In this document: one piece after another, positions 1 to 10,693 of the stretch
How the letters are laid out: every line of letters begins with the position of its first letter
Position numbering within the stretch: the stretch's first letter is position 1
Assembly (NCBI GenBank): GCA_001306305.2
Contig: CP155577.1
Location: 248,001 to 312,000, forward strand
Reading direction: 5' to 3'
DNA from: Citromicrobium bathyomarinum
Lineage (GTDB): Bacteria > Pseudomonadota > Alphaproteobacteria > Sphingomonadales > Sphingomonadaceae
DNA: 64,000 nt
The notes under the pieces: model-generated
Database searches by the model: none
Told to the model about the DNA's origin: nothing
What the model saw: only the letters and a program-made list of their open reading frames with translations
Translations under genes and position numbers: made by a program

Positions 1-1444
1 GGTCGCCATCGATGCAGAAACAGATCAGCTTCGCCTCGCGCGCTCCGGCCTGGCGCAGCATGTCCATCCGCAACCCGTCCCCGAAGAACACCTTGATCCC
101 GAACTCCTCGGCAGTGTCGATCTGCGGCACGTTCCTGTCGATCATCGTGACGTCGAGCCCGGCGGTGGCGAGCATTTGCGCGACCGTTTGGCCGAACCGG
201 CCGAAACCGATCACCAGCGCCTGCGGCGTTTCGCCATCCGGCCCCTCGCGCTCCTCCCGCGCGCCGGCAGCAGGCGTGCGCAAACGCGCGGTCGCCATCA
301 TCAGGAACGGCGTGGTCGCCATGGAAAGCGTGACGATCGCGGTAAACAGGCTGGCGGTCTGCGTATCGATCACCCCGCCGCTTTGCGCGGCATTGAACAG
401 CACGAACCCGAACTCGCCCCCCTGGCTCAGCAGCAGGCCGAGCGCGAGGGCGCTGCGCCACGGTAGCTTGACCACCATGCCCAGCCCGGTGATGATCGCG
501 GCCTTGGTCGCCACCAGCGCCGCCGCCATGCCGATCACGAACAGCGGCTGCGCGGCGATCGCCTGCAGGTCGAGCATCATCCCGACCGAAACGAAGAACA
601 GGCCCAGCAGGATCGAGCGGAACGGCTCGATATCGGCCTCCAGCTCGTGCCGGTAGGGCGTATCGGCCAGCATCACCCCGGCGATGAATGCGCCCAGCGC
701 GGTCGACAGGCCGATCGCCTCCATCACCGCCGCCGAGGCGACCACCGCGAACAGCGCGGCGACGACGAACATCTCGCGCTCGCCCAGCCGCCCGATCAGG
801 CGCAGCAGCGGGCGCAGCAGGAACCGCCCGGCGAGCACCAGGGCGACACAGGCACCCAGCGCGATCGGCAGCTGGACCCATCCGCCGGTGCCGCCATCCT
901 CGCCCCCCTGCACGCCGAGCGCGGCGACGATCGCGAGCAGCGGGATGATCGAGAGATCCTGAAACAGCAGGATGGAAAACGCCCGTTCCCCCACCGGGGT
1001 ACGCAGGTTGCCGCCCGATTGCAGCATCGGCAGCACCTGCGCGGTGGACGACAGGCCGAGCGAGAGGCCCACCGCCAGCGCCGCCGCCATCGGATAGCTG
1101 GTCGCGAGCCAGATCACCCCCGACACCGCAAGGCCGCACAGCGCAACCTGCGTCAGGCCGAGGCCGAAGATCGCCCCGCGCAACCGCCACAGCCTGCTGG
1201 GTGCCAGTTCCAGCCCGACCACGAACAGCAGCATGACGATGCCCAGCTCCCCGAAACTGAGCGTTTCCTCGCCGCTGCCCGCCAGCCCCAGTACCTGCGG
1301 GCCGACCACCGCGCCTGCGACAAGGTAGCCGAGCGTCGCGCCCAGCCCCAGCTTGCGAAAGAGGATCACGAACAGCAGCGCGGCGGCCAGCAGCACGACC
1401 CCGCTTTCGAGCGCTACGTGCGCGGAGGCTTCGCCGTGTTCCAT
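1..1444 (-). CDS. Kef-type monovalent cation:proton antiporter (CPA2), cut by window edge
   Basis: The 481 codons read on the minus strand from ATG at 1444 give about a dozen hydrophobic segments typical of the Na+/H+ exchanger domain of KefB/KefC/YbaL-type antiporters. A Rossmann-like RCK/TrkA-N start follows near the left edge (ALVIGFGRFGQTVA, then the acidic residue region TMIDRN). The family moves K+ or Na+ against H+ across the inner membrane, and the RCK domain senses nucleotide or redox ligands. The reading frame is open to base 2, so the C-terminus lies outside the window. It is divergent from the MATE gene with about 100 bp between starts. The antiporter family is clear; substrate and Kef subtype are not. 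Confidence 0.85.
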   Translation of the reverse strand, partial: MEHGEASAHVALESGVVLLAAALLFVILFRKLGLGATLGYLVAGAVVGPQVLGLAGSGEETLSFGELGIVMLLFVVGLELAPSRLWRLRGAIFGLGLTQVALCGLAVSGVIWLATSYPMAAALAVGLSLGLSSTAQVLPMLQSGGNLRTPVGERAFSILLFQDLSIIPLLAIVAALGVQGGEDGGTGGWVQLPIALGACVALVLAGRFLLRPLLRLIGRLGEREMFVVAALFAVVASAAVMEAIGLSTALGAFIAGVMLADTPYRHELEADIEPFRSILLGLFFVSVGMMLDLQAIAAQPLFVIGMAAALVATKAAIITGLGMVVKLPWRSALALGLLLSQGGEFGFVLFNAAQSGGVIDTQTASLFTAIVTLSMATTPFLMMATARLRTPAAGAREEREGPDGETPQALVIGFGRFGQTVAQMLATAGLDVTMIDRNVPQIDTAEEFGIKVFFGDGLRMDMLRQAGAREAKLICFCIDGD

Positions 1445-1545
1445 GCCAGTGTGTTCCCCGGGTATCAGGTCGATCCGCAAAACCCATGGAGCGCATGCTC
1501 CCCCTAGGCAAGCGGCACGCGCACCAATATCCGGGCCGGCTTTTT

Positions 1546-2973
1546 ATGGCTTACGAACCCAACCCCTCACGGGATCCGTCCCCCTGGCGCACCGAGATAT
1601 TCGCCACGCTCCGGCTCAGCTGGCCGCTGGCGCTCGCCAACCTGCTGCAAATGCTGACCTATGCGATCGACGTGATCTTCATCGCGCGGCTGGGGGAAGA
1701 GCCGCTGGCCGCCTCCGCGCTGGCGGTGTCGGTGTTCGGGCTGATCGTGTGGGCGCTATGCTCGATGACGGGGATGGTCGCGGCGGTGATTTCGGCGGAG
1801 CTGGGCGCGCGGGCACCGGCCTTGCGGCCCGTTCGCCGTGCGACCCGCATGGCGCTGTGGCTCGCGGTGCTGAGCGGCGCGGCGGGGATGATCGCGTGCC
1901 TGGGGTTCGAGCAGTTTGCCCTGCTGACCGGGCAGGAGCCCGCGCTCGCCGCACTGGGGCAGAGCTACATGCTGATCCTCGTCTGGTCGGTGATTCCGTT
2001 CATCGTCAACAACGTGCTGCGCAGCTTCGTCTCGGCGCTCGACCGGCCGATTTTCGCGACGGCGATCACCGCGCTCGGCATCGGGGTGAACGCGGCGGGC
2101 AATTATGCCTTCATCTTCGGCAACTGGGGCGCTCCTGCCCTGGGCCTGCCCGGCGCGGCGGTCGCGACGCTGTTCACCTCGCTGTTCACCATGCTGGCCT
2201 ACGTGATAGCGATCCGGCTCGATCCCAAGCTGCACCGCTACCATATCTTCGGGCGCTGGTGGGTGCCGGACTGGCCGGTGTTCTGGCAGATCGCGCGCAA
2301 GGGCACGCCGATCGCGCTGATGGTCAGCGCGGAAGCCGGGGTGTTCAGCGCGGCGGCCTTCCTGATGGGCAATATCGGCGCGGCGCAGCTCGCCGCGCAC
2401 ACGCTCGCGCTGCAGATCGCCGCGCTCGCGTTCCAGGTGCCCTTCGGTGTCGGGCAGGCGAGCACGATCCGGGTGGGCTATTTCTACGGCGCGCGCGACA
2501 GCGACGGGATGGCCCGCGCGGGCTGGGCCGGAATCGGCATCGCGCTGCTGTTCATGAGCGTGACCTCCAGCGCGATGGTGCTGGTGCCCGACTATCTGCT
2601 GTCGATCTATATCGACCCGTGGGCGGCGGCGAACGTCGCGATGGTCGCCTTCGCCACCCGCTACCTGCTGGTCGCCGCCGCGTTCCAACTGGTCGACGGG
2701 GTGCAGGCGGTCGCGGGCGGAGCGCTACGGGGCCTGCAGGACACGCGCGTACCGATGTGGATCGCGGTCTTTTCCTACTGGGTGCCGGGGTTCGGTACCG
2801 CGGTGGTACTCGGCTTCTGGACCCCGCTGGCGGGCGTCGGCGTGTGGCTGGGCCTGGCGACCGGTCTTGCTTTTGCCGCCGTGCTGCTGACCTGGCGCTG
2901 GGCGCGGCGCGAGGCGCTGGGCCTCACGCGCGTCCAGCCGGATGCGAAAAGGGTCAGGCCGCCTTCTGCGTGA
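1546..2973 (+). CDS. MATE family multidrug efflux transporter
   Basis: A 475-residue membrane protein with twelve predicted hydrophobic segments in two similar halves, the architecture of multidrug and toxic compound extrusion (MATE) transporters, which expel cationic drugs in exchange for Na+ or H+. Family-like patterns include the N-terminal SWPLALANLLQM segment and the later QLVDGVQAVAGGALRGLQDTRVP stretch (split here across two helices). I chose the ATG at 1546 because homologous sequence begins just after it. An in-frame ATG at 1486 would add 20 residues that do not look like part of the family. The 3' end overlaps the convergent mechanosensitive channel gene by 20 bp. Confidence 0.88.
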   Translation: MAYEPNPSRDPSPWRTEIFATLRLSWPLALANLLQMLTYAIDVIFIARLGEEPLAASALAVSVFGLIVWALCSMTGMVAAVISAELGARAPALRPVRRATRMALWLAVLSGAAGMIACLGFEQFALLTGQEPALAALGQSYMLILVWSVIPFIVNNVLRSFVSALDRPIFATAITALGIGVNAAGNYAFIFGNWGAPALGLPGAAVATLFTSLFTMLAYVIAIRLDPKLHRYHIFGRWWVPDWPVFWQIARKGTPIALMVSAEAGVFSAAAFLMGNIGAAQLAAHTLALQIAALAFQVPFGVGQASTIRVGYFYGARDSDGMARAGWAGIGIALLFMSVTSSAMVLVPDYLLSIYIDPWAAANVAMVAFATRYLLVAAAFQLVDGVQAVAGGALRGLQDTRVPMWIAVFSYWVPGFGTAVVLGFWTPLAGVGVWLGLATGLAFAAVLLTWRWARREALGLTRVQPDAKRVRPPSA

Positions 2974-3808
2974 TTTCGCGCTGCGGGAAGGGAATGGTGA
3001 TGCCCTTGTCGTCGAAGGTCGCCTTGGCTGCCTCGGTCAGGTCCCAGGTCAGCTGCATGTAATCGCCGGTCGCGCACCATACGCGCAGGCCGATCCCGAC
3101 CGAGCTGTCGTCGAGCGAGGCGACGAAGGCCTGCGGTTCGGGGTCCTTGAGCACGCGCTCGTCCGCCTCTGCCAGACCGAGCAGCGTCTCGCGCGCCTGC
3201 TGCATGCTGTCGTCGTAGCCGATGCCGACGATCAGCTCGATCCGGCGGGTGGGATGGCGGTGCAGATTGACGATCGGCTGGTTCCAAAGTTCGGAATTGG
3301 GGACCATCACGAACAATCCGTCGAACTGTTTCAGCTCGGTCGTGAACAGCCCGATCCGCTGGACGGTCGCGGTGAACTTGTCGACGCTGATCGCCTCGCC
3401 GACCACGAAGGGGCGTTGCACGAGGATCATCACACCCGAGGCGACATTGCTGAGCGTGCCCTGCAAAGCGAGGCCCACCGCCAGCGCCATGCCGCCCAGC
3501 GCGGCGATGATGCTGGTCGTCTCGACCCCGAACTGGCTCAGTACGGTGACCAGCACCACCGCCCACAGCGCATACTTGACCATGTTGGACAGGAAGTTGG
3601 CGATGGTCGGTTCGAACTTGGAGGATTTGGACAGCGCGCGTTCGGCCCAGCGCGACAGCACGCTGGCGATCAGCAGGCCGATCACCAGCACCGCGAAGGC
3701 GCCGATGATCTGCATGATATTCGCCTGCAGCCACTCGATGATGCTGGTCACGAAGCTGAGGTCCACGCCGGGCGTATCGGCGCGCGGGGTCGGTGTTTGA
3801 GAAGCCAT
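2954..3808 (-). CDS. Small-conductance mechanosensitive channel, MscS family
   Basis: A 284-residue protein close in size to E. coli MscS (286 residues). It has three N-terminal hydrophobic segments. The third is the glycine/alanine-rich pore helix (residues about 95-125, GGMALAVGLALQGTLSNVASG split around the kink), followed by the beta domain with PFVVGEAI and the PNSELWNQPI pattern. Such channels open under membrane tension to release solutes after hypo-osmotic shock. The start is the ATG at 3808. It is convergent with the MATE gene and divergent from groES. It is one of four MscS-type proteins in this window. Confidence 0.9.
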   Translation of the reverse strand: MASQTPTPRADTPGVDLSFVTSIIEWLQANIMQIIGAFAVLVIGLLIASVLSRWAERALSKSSKFEPTIANFLSNMVKYALWAVVLVTVLSQFGVETTSIIAALGGMALAVGLALQGTLSNVASGVMILVQRPFVVGEAISVDKFTATVQRIGLFTTELKQFDGLFVMVPNSELWNQPIVNLHRHPTRRIELIVGIGYDDSMQQARETLLGLAEADERVLKDPEPQAFVASLDDSSVGIGLRVWCATGDYMQLTWDLTEAAKATFDDKGITIPFPQREITQKAA

Positions 3809-3947
3809 GCCTGTCCTGTTACCTGGGGTCCTGATCGAAATGCGGTGGCCCGCACTTATGTGGGCTACGCATGAGAGGCCCAGCCGGTCCCGCGAGGCCC
3901 GGTTCGCAGGCCGCCGCTCTCAGGCAACTTTTTATCCGGGCGACCGC

Positions 3948-3976
3948 TTGACGCGCCTTTGGCGGCTGCACATATG
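3948..3976 (+). promoter_or_regulatory. Probable groESL promoter
   Basis: TTGACG at 3948-3953 is followed after 17 bp by CATATG at 3971-3976. The first hexamer is close to the -35 consensus, while the second is a weak -10 box. The predicted transcription start falls at about 3983, directly at the edge of the CIRCE operator, which is where an HrcA repressor should act. A heat-shock sigma factor could also use this CTTGA-containing site. Confidence 0.5.
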
Positions 3977-3983
3977 CCCCTCG

Positions 3984-4010
3984 CTGGCACTCTCCCCATG
4001 GGAGTGCCAA
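3984..4010. promoter_or_regulatory. CIRCE operator (HrcA binding site) of groESL
   Basis: CTGGCACTC (3984-3992), nine bases, then GAGTGCCAA (4002-4010). The arms pair at 8 of 9 positions with the diagnostic 9-bp spacer of the CIRCE element (consensus TTAGCACTC-N9-GAGTGCTAA). HrcA bound here represses chaperonin genes and is released on heat shock. The element lies 34 bp upstream of the groES start and overlaps the predicted transcription start. Confidence 0.93.
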
Positions 4011-4044
4011 CACCCGTTTTTCACCCTATCAAGAGGTATCAAGC

Positions 4045-4332
4045 ATGGCATTTCGTCCGCTGCACGACCGTGTTCTGGTCCGTCGCATCGAAGCCGAGGA
4101 AAAGACCGCCGGCGGCATCATCATCCCCGACAGCGCTCAGGAAAAGCCGAGCGAAGGGATGATCGTTGCGGTCGGTTCGGGCGCCAAGGCCGACGACGGC
4201 ACCGTCACCCCGCTCGACGTCAAGGAAGGCGATCGCGTACTCTTCGGCAAGTGGGGCGGCACCGAGGTCAAGATCGACGGTGAAGACCTGCTGATCATGA
4301 AGGAAAGCGACATCATGGGGATCATTTCCTGA
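4045..4332 (+). CDS. groS: Co-chaperonin GroES (Cpn10)
   Basis: A 95-residue protein, the normal GroES length. It begins with [12 protein letters not shown] and contains the family blocks [15 protein letters not shown] (mobile loop region), [33 protein letters not shown] and the C-terminal [12 protein letters not shown], all quoted here as short landmarks. The heptameric lid caps GroEL during cytoplasmic protein folding. The start is preceded by AAGAGGT as ribosome binding site. It is the first gene of a CIRCE-controlled operon, with groEL 53 bp downstream. Confidence 0.98.
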   Translation: MAFRPLHDRVLVRRIEAEEKTAGGIIIPDSAQEKPSEGMIVAVGSGAKADDGTVTPLDVKEGDRVLFGKWGGTEVKIDGEDLLIMKESDIMGIIS

Positions 4333-4367
4333 TCCGCTGATCGCAACGCTTCCTACCAATACCCTAA

Positions 4368-6026
<1,659 letters not shown>

Positions 6027-6064
6027 GCCCCCCCCAACCACGCCTGCCGTTACGGCAAAGAAAA

Positions 6065-6096
6065 GGCCCCGTCGGAGCGATCCGGCGGGGCTTTTT
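6065..6096 (+). terminator. Rho-independent terminator of groESL
   Basis: A GC-rich stem (GCCCCGTCGG at 6066-6075 pairing with CCGGCGGGGC at 6082-6091, one G-U pair) has a six-base loop and is followed by TTTTT at 6092-6096. It sits 39 bp after the groEL stop codon and before the convergent DUF305-LVIVD gene. Confidence 0.9.
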
Positions 6097-6131
6097 CGTG
6101 GCGGCTTGCGCGCGGTGGGAATGCCCGGCGG

Positions 6132-8378
6132 CTACCCGCCCTTGCGGCTCGCCTCCGCTGCCGCGAGCACGTCCTCTGGCCAGGTCACCTGCGTCTGCGT
6201 CTGTGGGTTGAACACATCGCCCGGGTACTGCGCCGCCTCGGCTGCCGCGATTTCCTCCGCGGTCAGGAATTCGCTCGGCTCGAGCGCGAAAACGTCGAGC
6301 CCGCGGGCGATCTCGGTCGCGTAGATGCGGCCGTTGTACCAGTAGGCACTCCAGTAGCCGCCGGTGATCAGCTGCTCCGCATCCACCGGGCCGCGATCGA
6401 AATACGCGATCTCGACCGGGTTCTGCGCATCGGTGAAGTCGATCACGCTGATCCCGCCCTGATACCACGCCTGCACGAAGATATCGCGGCCCGGCACCGG
6501 GATGATCGAGCCGTTGTGCGCGACGCAGTTTTCCTTGTCGCTCTGCGGGGCGGGCAGTTTGTAGAGGCTGTCGAAGCTCAGCTTGCCGTCCTTGAGCGAA
6601 TAGATCGCGTCGGCGCCCCAGTTGCGCGGATCGCCCGCCTGGCAGCGCGGTCGCCCGCCGCCGCCCCATTCATCGGTGAACAGCACCTTGGTGCCGTCGT
6701 TGTTGAAGGTGGCCGAGTGCCAGTAGGCAAAGCCCTTGTCCGTCACATCGTCGATCCGCACCGGCTTGAGCGGGTCGGAGATGTCGAGGATGATGCCATT
6801 GCCCGAGCATGCGCCCGCGGCGATGTTCTTGGCCGGGAACACGGTGATGTCGTGGCACTGGTTCGTAACGTAAGTGTCCTGCGTCGGCTCGCCCGCCTCG
6901 GTCATCCCGTGGTCGCCGCCGCGCCACAGGCCGGCGATCTGGCCGTCCTTGGCGAAGACGCGCGGGGAATCGACGATCCGCGATTTCGCCGGGTCGGCCA
7001 GCGGGATCTCGATCACGTCGATGCTGAACAGCGCGGTTTCGTCACCCGCCGTGTCGAAGCAGCCCGCCAGCTCCGCGTCGTCCCGGACATAGCTGGTGCC
7101 CGAGTTGTAGACCACGATCCGGCGATCATCCGCCGCGACGACGGAGTGCGTGTGGCTGCCCCGGCAGGTCTGCACCAGCCCCACCTGACGCGGATTTGTG
7201 ATGTCGGAGATGTCGAAGATGCGCAGGCCGCGGAAGCGATCCTCGCTCACCCGGCCCTCGACCCCCTGCAGCCCGCAATCCTTGCGCGCGCGGCTGTCCT
7301 GCACGCTCATGATAAGAATATCGCCGACGATGCTGACATCGCCCTGCCCGCCCGGGCACACCACCGAGGTGACGAGGTTCGGCACCCCGTCCTCGCCCAG
7401 CCGGTAGGCATTCCACCCGTGATAGCTGCCCGCGACCAGCAGATCGCCCGAGAACGCCATGTCGGTATTGGCGAAGCTGAGCAGCGATCCGCGCTGGCCG
7501 AAGCGGTCTTCGCTCTCCTCGTCCTCATCGCGCGGATCGGCCTTGGTCGCATCGACCAGCTCTGCCTCTTCCTCGTCGTCCTCGATCCGCGGTTGCAGCT
7601 GCGCGGGGTTGGCAGGATCGAAGAACCCGGTCGGCTTGGGCATTGCGGTAACGATACGCAGGTTGGAAATCGCCTCGCCCGCATCGCGGAACCCCGGGGC
7701 GAGACCCGCGCGCGGATCGGTGGAGAGTTTGGCGCCGACCGCATTCATCCGGTCGATCTCGCCCTGCTGTTCGACTTTGATGTCGTTGACGAATTCGAAC
7801 ATCACCGGGTCGTAGGCGGTGCCCGGCTGGTTGAGCAGATCGTCGACCATGCGGATCGCGCCCTGATGGTGGCGGATCATCAGTTCGAGGAACAGCGCGT
7901 CGAATGCAGTGCCTTGCAGCGAGGCAAGGCGCTTCATCTGGTCCGGCGTGGCCATGCCCATCGCGGCCATATGCTCGGCATGGGTCATCCCGTCCATATT
8001 GGCGGCGGTGTGTTGCATCGTTGCAGGCAGCCCGCGCGAGGACAGCCAGTCACGCATGAAGGCGATCTCGTCGCCCTGCCCAGCGTCGATCCGGCCCGCG
8101 ATCTTGACGATGTCCGGGTTGCTGGTGCGCCCATCGACCAGCTGGGTCATTTCGGTCGCCTGCTGGTGGTGCGGGATCATCATCTGCATGAAGCGCGCAT
8201 CGGCGGGGGCGAAGTTCGTCCCGGCAAGCTTGCTCGCGTCCTCTGCCTTGAGCGACCTGTTCTCCTGTCCCGGCGCGCCCGGCTGGATAATCGGCGCATC
8301 CTGCGCCGCGAGCGGAACCGCCATCGTCGTGGCCAGAGCAATAAGGCTGGCGGCGGTCGCCATGGTGCGGATGGTCAT
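6132..8378 (-). CDS. Secreted DUF305 and LVIVD-repeat fusion protein
   Basis: A 748-residue protein with an N-terminal signal peptide (cleavage near PLAAQ). Residues about 50-220 form a DUF305 domain (ferritin-like four-helix bundle) carrying the paired histidine motifs MIPHHQQ and MIRHHQG. DUF305 proteins such as CopM bind copper in the periplasm. The remainder, from about residue 290, contains LVIVD-type beta-propeller repeats (for example LRIFDISDITNPRQVG and ISVIDFTDAQNPVEIAYF), which resemble choice-of-anchor and secreted proteins of unknown role. A low-complexity acidic linker (DEDEESEDRFG) joins the halves. Periplasmic or surface location is inferred. The function of the fusion is unknown; metal handling is only a suggestion from DUF305. 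Confidence 0.82.
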   Translation of the reverse strand: MTIRTMATAASLIALATTMAVPLAAQDAPIIQPGAPGQENRSLKAEDASKLAGTNFAPADARFMQMMIPHHQQATEMTQLVDGRTSNPDIVKIAGRIDAGQGDEIAFMRDWLSSRGLPATMQHTAANMDGMTHAEHMAAMGMATPDQMKRLASLQGTAFDALFLELMIRHHQGAIRMVDDLLNQPGTAYDPVMFEFVNDIKVEQQGEIDRMNAVGAKLSTDPRAGLAPGFRDAGEAISNLRIVTAMPKPTGFFDPANPAQLQPRIEDDEEEAELVDATKADPRDEDEESEDRFGQRGSLLSFANTDMAFSGDLLVAGSYHGWNAYRLGEDGVPNLVTSVVCPGGQGDVSIVGDILIMSVQDSRARKDCGLQGVEGRVSEDRFRGLRIFDISDITNPRQVGLVQTCRGSHTHSVVAADDRRIVVYNSGTSYVRDDAELAGCFDTAGDETALFSIDVIEIPLADPAKSRIVDSPRVFAKDGQIAGLWRGGDHGMTEAGEPTQDTYVTNQCHDITVFPAKNIAAGACSGNGIILDISDPLKPVRIDDVTDKGFAYWHSATFNNDGTKVLFTDEWGGGGRPRCQAGDPRNWGADAIYSLKDGKLSFDSLYKLPAPQSDKENCVAHNGSIIPVPGRDIFVQAWYQGGISVIDFTDAQNPVEIAYFDRGPVDAEQLITGGYWSAYWYNGRIYATEIARGLDVFALEPSEFLTAEEIAAAEAAQYPGDVFNPQTQTQVTWPEDVLAAAEASRKGG

Positions 8379-8508
8379 GCTGGTATCTCCCCTGTTCGAG
8401 CGCGAACTTACCGCTTTTGCCCTTCATGAAAAGGCGGATCTCATGCCATTTACCCGCAACGATCCGCGCGCTGGCGTGTTGGTGGATGGAAAGGAGAGAA
8501 TTGCCACT

Positions 8509-8916
8509 ATGAAACTACCCCACAACGCCCATGTCGCCGTCGTCGACGGCAACCGCTTCATGCTCCTCCGGAACACCGGCAAGCCGTTCGAGCCGACATT
8601 GGAGAAGGTCGACCAGCCCGAACTCGATCCGAGCAATTTCAGCGCGGGCGTGCGCCACCAGGACGATGCCAGCCAGCGCAGCGGCGCGACCGATCTGAAC
8701 GAGCTGGCCCATGGCGCGGCGGTCAGCGAATGGCTCAACGCAAAGGCCGTCTCGGGCGACCTGAAAGAGCTGATGGTGATGGCCGATCCCAAAACTCTCG
8801 GCGAGATGCGCCGCCACTATCATTCGGAACTGGAACGCATTCTGGTCGGCGAGATCGACAAGACCGTAACCGGCGAACCGCTTGAAAAGATCGCGAAAGT
8901 GATCGCCGAAAGCTGA
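8509..8916 (+). CDS. Host attachment protein family (baeRF-like)
   Basis: A 135-residue soluble protein beginning at ATG 8509, chosen because AAGGAGAG lies just upstream and the family homology starts with HNAHVAVVDGNRFMLLRN. The family, annotated as protein required for attachment to host cells, is related to the archaeal/bacterial release-factor-like baeRF group. The C-terminal half carries the KELMVMADPKTLGEMR pattern and ends with a helical segment. The original name comes from Agrobacterium work; the biochemical role is unsettled. It is divergent from the DUF305-LVIVD gene (130 bp). Confidence 0.75.
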   Translation: MKLPHNAHVAVVDGNRFMLLRNTGKPFEPTLEKVDQPELDPSNFSAGVRHQDDASQRSGATDLNELAHGAAVSEWLNAKAVSGDLKELMVMADPKTLGEMRRHYHSELERILVGEIDKTVTGEPLEKIAKVIAES

Positions 8917-9048
8917 TCGAACGCGATTGGTTTCACGCTTTACCGCAGGATTGGCATGATCGACCGTGCCAATCCTGCGCAAGTGGCACTTTGGGCTTGA
9001 GCGCCCGTTAAGTGCGCGCATTAATGCTCTGCACACGAGTCACGGGCT

Positions 9049-10119
9049 ATGGGGCAGAGCATGCTTAGGAAACTTGGGTCGACATTTGCACTGGCACTGG
9101 CAGCGGGCGCACTGGCGCAGGCACCAGCTGCCGCGCAGGACGCACAAAGTGCCTCGCTCGACGCGCAGGTTTCGCTCGAATCGCAATTCGACAGCATGCT
9201 GGGCACCGAGCTTCGGGCCCCCAAAACTTTCGAAGCAGTCTACGATTCCTCGTTCGAACGCCAGGTTGCCGCCCTTGCCGACGGCTCTCAGGGCCGGATC
9301 GGCGTCTACGCAGTCGATCTGACCACCGGCGCAGAGGTCGGCGTGCTTGCCGATCAGCGTTTCCCGATGGCCAGCACCAGCAAGGTTGCGATCGCGGCGA
9401 CCTTCCTCGCTGGGGTCGACCAGGGCCGCTGGAGCCTGTCGAGCGAGTTCGAACTGCCCGGTCGCGGAACCTATATTTCCGCGCGCGAGCACCTCAATCT
9501 GATGATTACCCGCAGCTGCAATGATTGCACCGACGCGCTGCTGAACGCCGTGGGCGGCCCGCAAGCGGTCAATGCGTGGATGCGCAGCGCGGGAATTCTC
9601 GATTTCCAGCTGACCCGCAACATCGCCGCGCTGGTGCGCGAGGATGGGCGGACCGACCCCGCGACCGAGATCGATCTGCGCGACAGCGCGACCCCGCGCG
9701 CGATGGGCCAGCTGCTCGCCGGGATCTATCAGGGCCGGTGGCTCAGCCCCTCGTCCCGGCAGGTGCTGATGAACGCAATGGGCGACACGGTAACCGGCAA
9801 GCGGCGGATGACCTCGGCCCTGCCGATGAGCGCCAATCTGGCGCATAAGACCGGCACGCTGAGCCGGACCGCCAGCGATATCGGCATTTTCTACACGCCC
9901 GACGGCCGCCCGATCGCAGCCGCGATCTACGTCACCGGGCAGAGCGCCTCGATGGCGGTCGAAAACGGCAGCCGTGCGGAGAAGCTTAACGCGCGCCGCC
10001 TGCGGGACGAACGGATCGCCTCGATCACCAGCGCGCTGTACAATGGCTTCGGGCAGCAGCGCGAGCCGACCGACGGCCGGGTCTGGGCCACCGCCAATTA
10101 CGGCGCCGGCGGCCAGTAA
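9049..10119 (+). CDS. Class A (serine) beta-lactamase
   Basis: A 356-residue protein with a signal peptide (residues 1 to about 30, ending APAAAQ), so a periplasmic enzyme that hydrolyses beta-lactams. The active-site tetrad STSK is at 109-112, the SxN motif appears as S156-C-N158 instead of SDN, and K267-T-G closes the site. The omega loop is diverged: the best candidate for general-base Glu166 is E198 in VREDGR, followed by RDSATPRAM, which matches the RDTTTPxAM block. It is longer than typical (about 290) because of an N-terminal extension and tail. A second ATG at 9061 is an alternative start. Spectrum cannot be read from sequence. Confidence 0.88.
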   Translation: MGQSMLRKLGSTFALALAAGALAQAPAAAQDAQSASLDAQVSLESQFDSMLGTELRAPKTFEAVYDSSFERQVAALADGSQGRIGVYAVDLTTGAEVGVLADQRFPMASTSKVAIAATFLAGVDQGRWSLSSEFELPGRGTYISAREHLNLMITRSCNDCTDALLNAVGGPQAVNAWMRSAGILDFQLTRNIAALVREDGRTDPATEIDLRDSATPRAMGQLLAGIYQGRWLSPSSRQVLMNAMGDTVTGKRRMTSALPMSANLAHKTGTLSRTASDIGIFYTPDGRPIAAAIYVTGQSASMAVENGSRAEKLNARRLRDERIASITSALYNGFGQQREPTDGRVWATANYGAGGQ

Positions 10120-10144
10120 GTTTCATTTTCTTCGGACAAAAAAA

Positions 10145-10177
10145 GGGCGGCACCGAGAGGCGCCGCCCTTCTTTTTT
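10145..10177. terminator. Bidirectional intrinsic terminator between beta-lactamase and lipoprotein genes
   Basis: GGGCGGC (10145-10151) and GCCGCCC (10162-10168) form a stem, with an A-run before and TTCTTTTTT after. It can therefore stop transcription arriving from either convergent gene. Confidence 0.88.
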
Positions 10178-10193
10178 CGCTGAAACGCTGGCC

Positions 10194-10466
10194 TTAGTCG
10201 GCAGCGGCTTCGGTTTCGGTTTCGCCCTGGATGTCGGCTTCCGCTTCGGTCGCTTCGTTTTCAGCAGCGTCGGTCGCGTTGTCGATGGCTTCGCCGGTGT
10301 CGTTGGCGGCGTCTTCGATGCCTTCGCCCATGGCGTCGACATTGGCTTCGGTGTCGGCAGCGGCGTTTTCGACGGTGTCGCCAGCGGCGTCTTCAGTGCT
10401 TTCCGAGCAAGCGGCGAGGCCGAGAGCGGAAACGGCGATGGCCGAAGCGAGAACGATCTTGCGCAT
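10194..10466 (-). CDS. Small Ala/Glu-rich lipoprotein
   Basis: A 90-residue protein with a short signal peptide and lipobox LAAC (Cys at about residue 20). A low-complexity acidic helical tail rich in Ala, Glu, Asp and Thr follows, with repeated DAADTxEN and EAxD patterns. An AAAAGGA ribosome binding site precedes the ATG at 10466. Acylation would anchor it in a membrane. Entericidin-like or coiled envelope-stress lipoproteins have similar composition, but no specific family is certain. It is convergent with the beta-lactamase gene and shares its terminator. Confidence 0.72.
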   Translation of the reverse strand: MRKIVLASAIAVSALGLAACSESTEDAAGDTVENAAADTEANVDAMGEGIEDAANDTGEAIDNATDAAENEATEAEADIQGETETEAAAD

Positions 10467-10693
10467 AATCTGTAATCCTTTTCCAGATGGATCCTGCCGC
10501 GGTCTGAGCGCGGAGAGGATGAAACCTCCGGGTTCCGGCGGCTTCTGATTCGTAGATAGTGGCAAGAATGTGGCGGGGCAAGCCCAATTTCGCCACAAAC
10601 TGTGACAAGCGCCTTTTTCCGGCCATTTTTCTGGGAATAATTTGCCGTGCGTAAGCTGCTGACGCCCTCTCGCCACACTGCTAGCAGGGAGGC

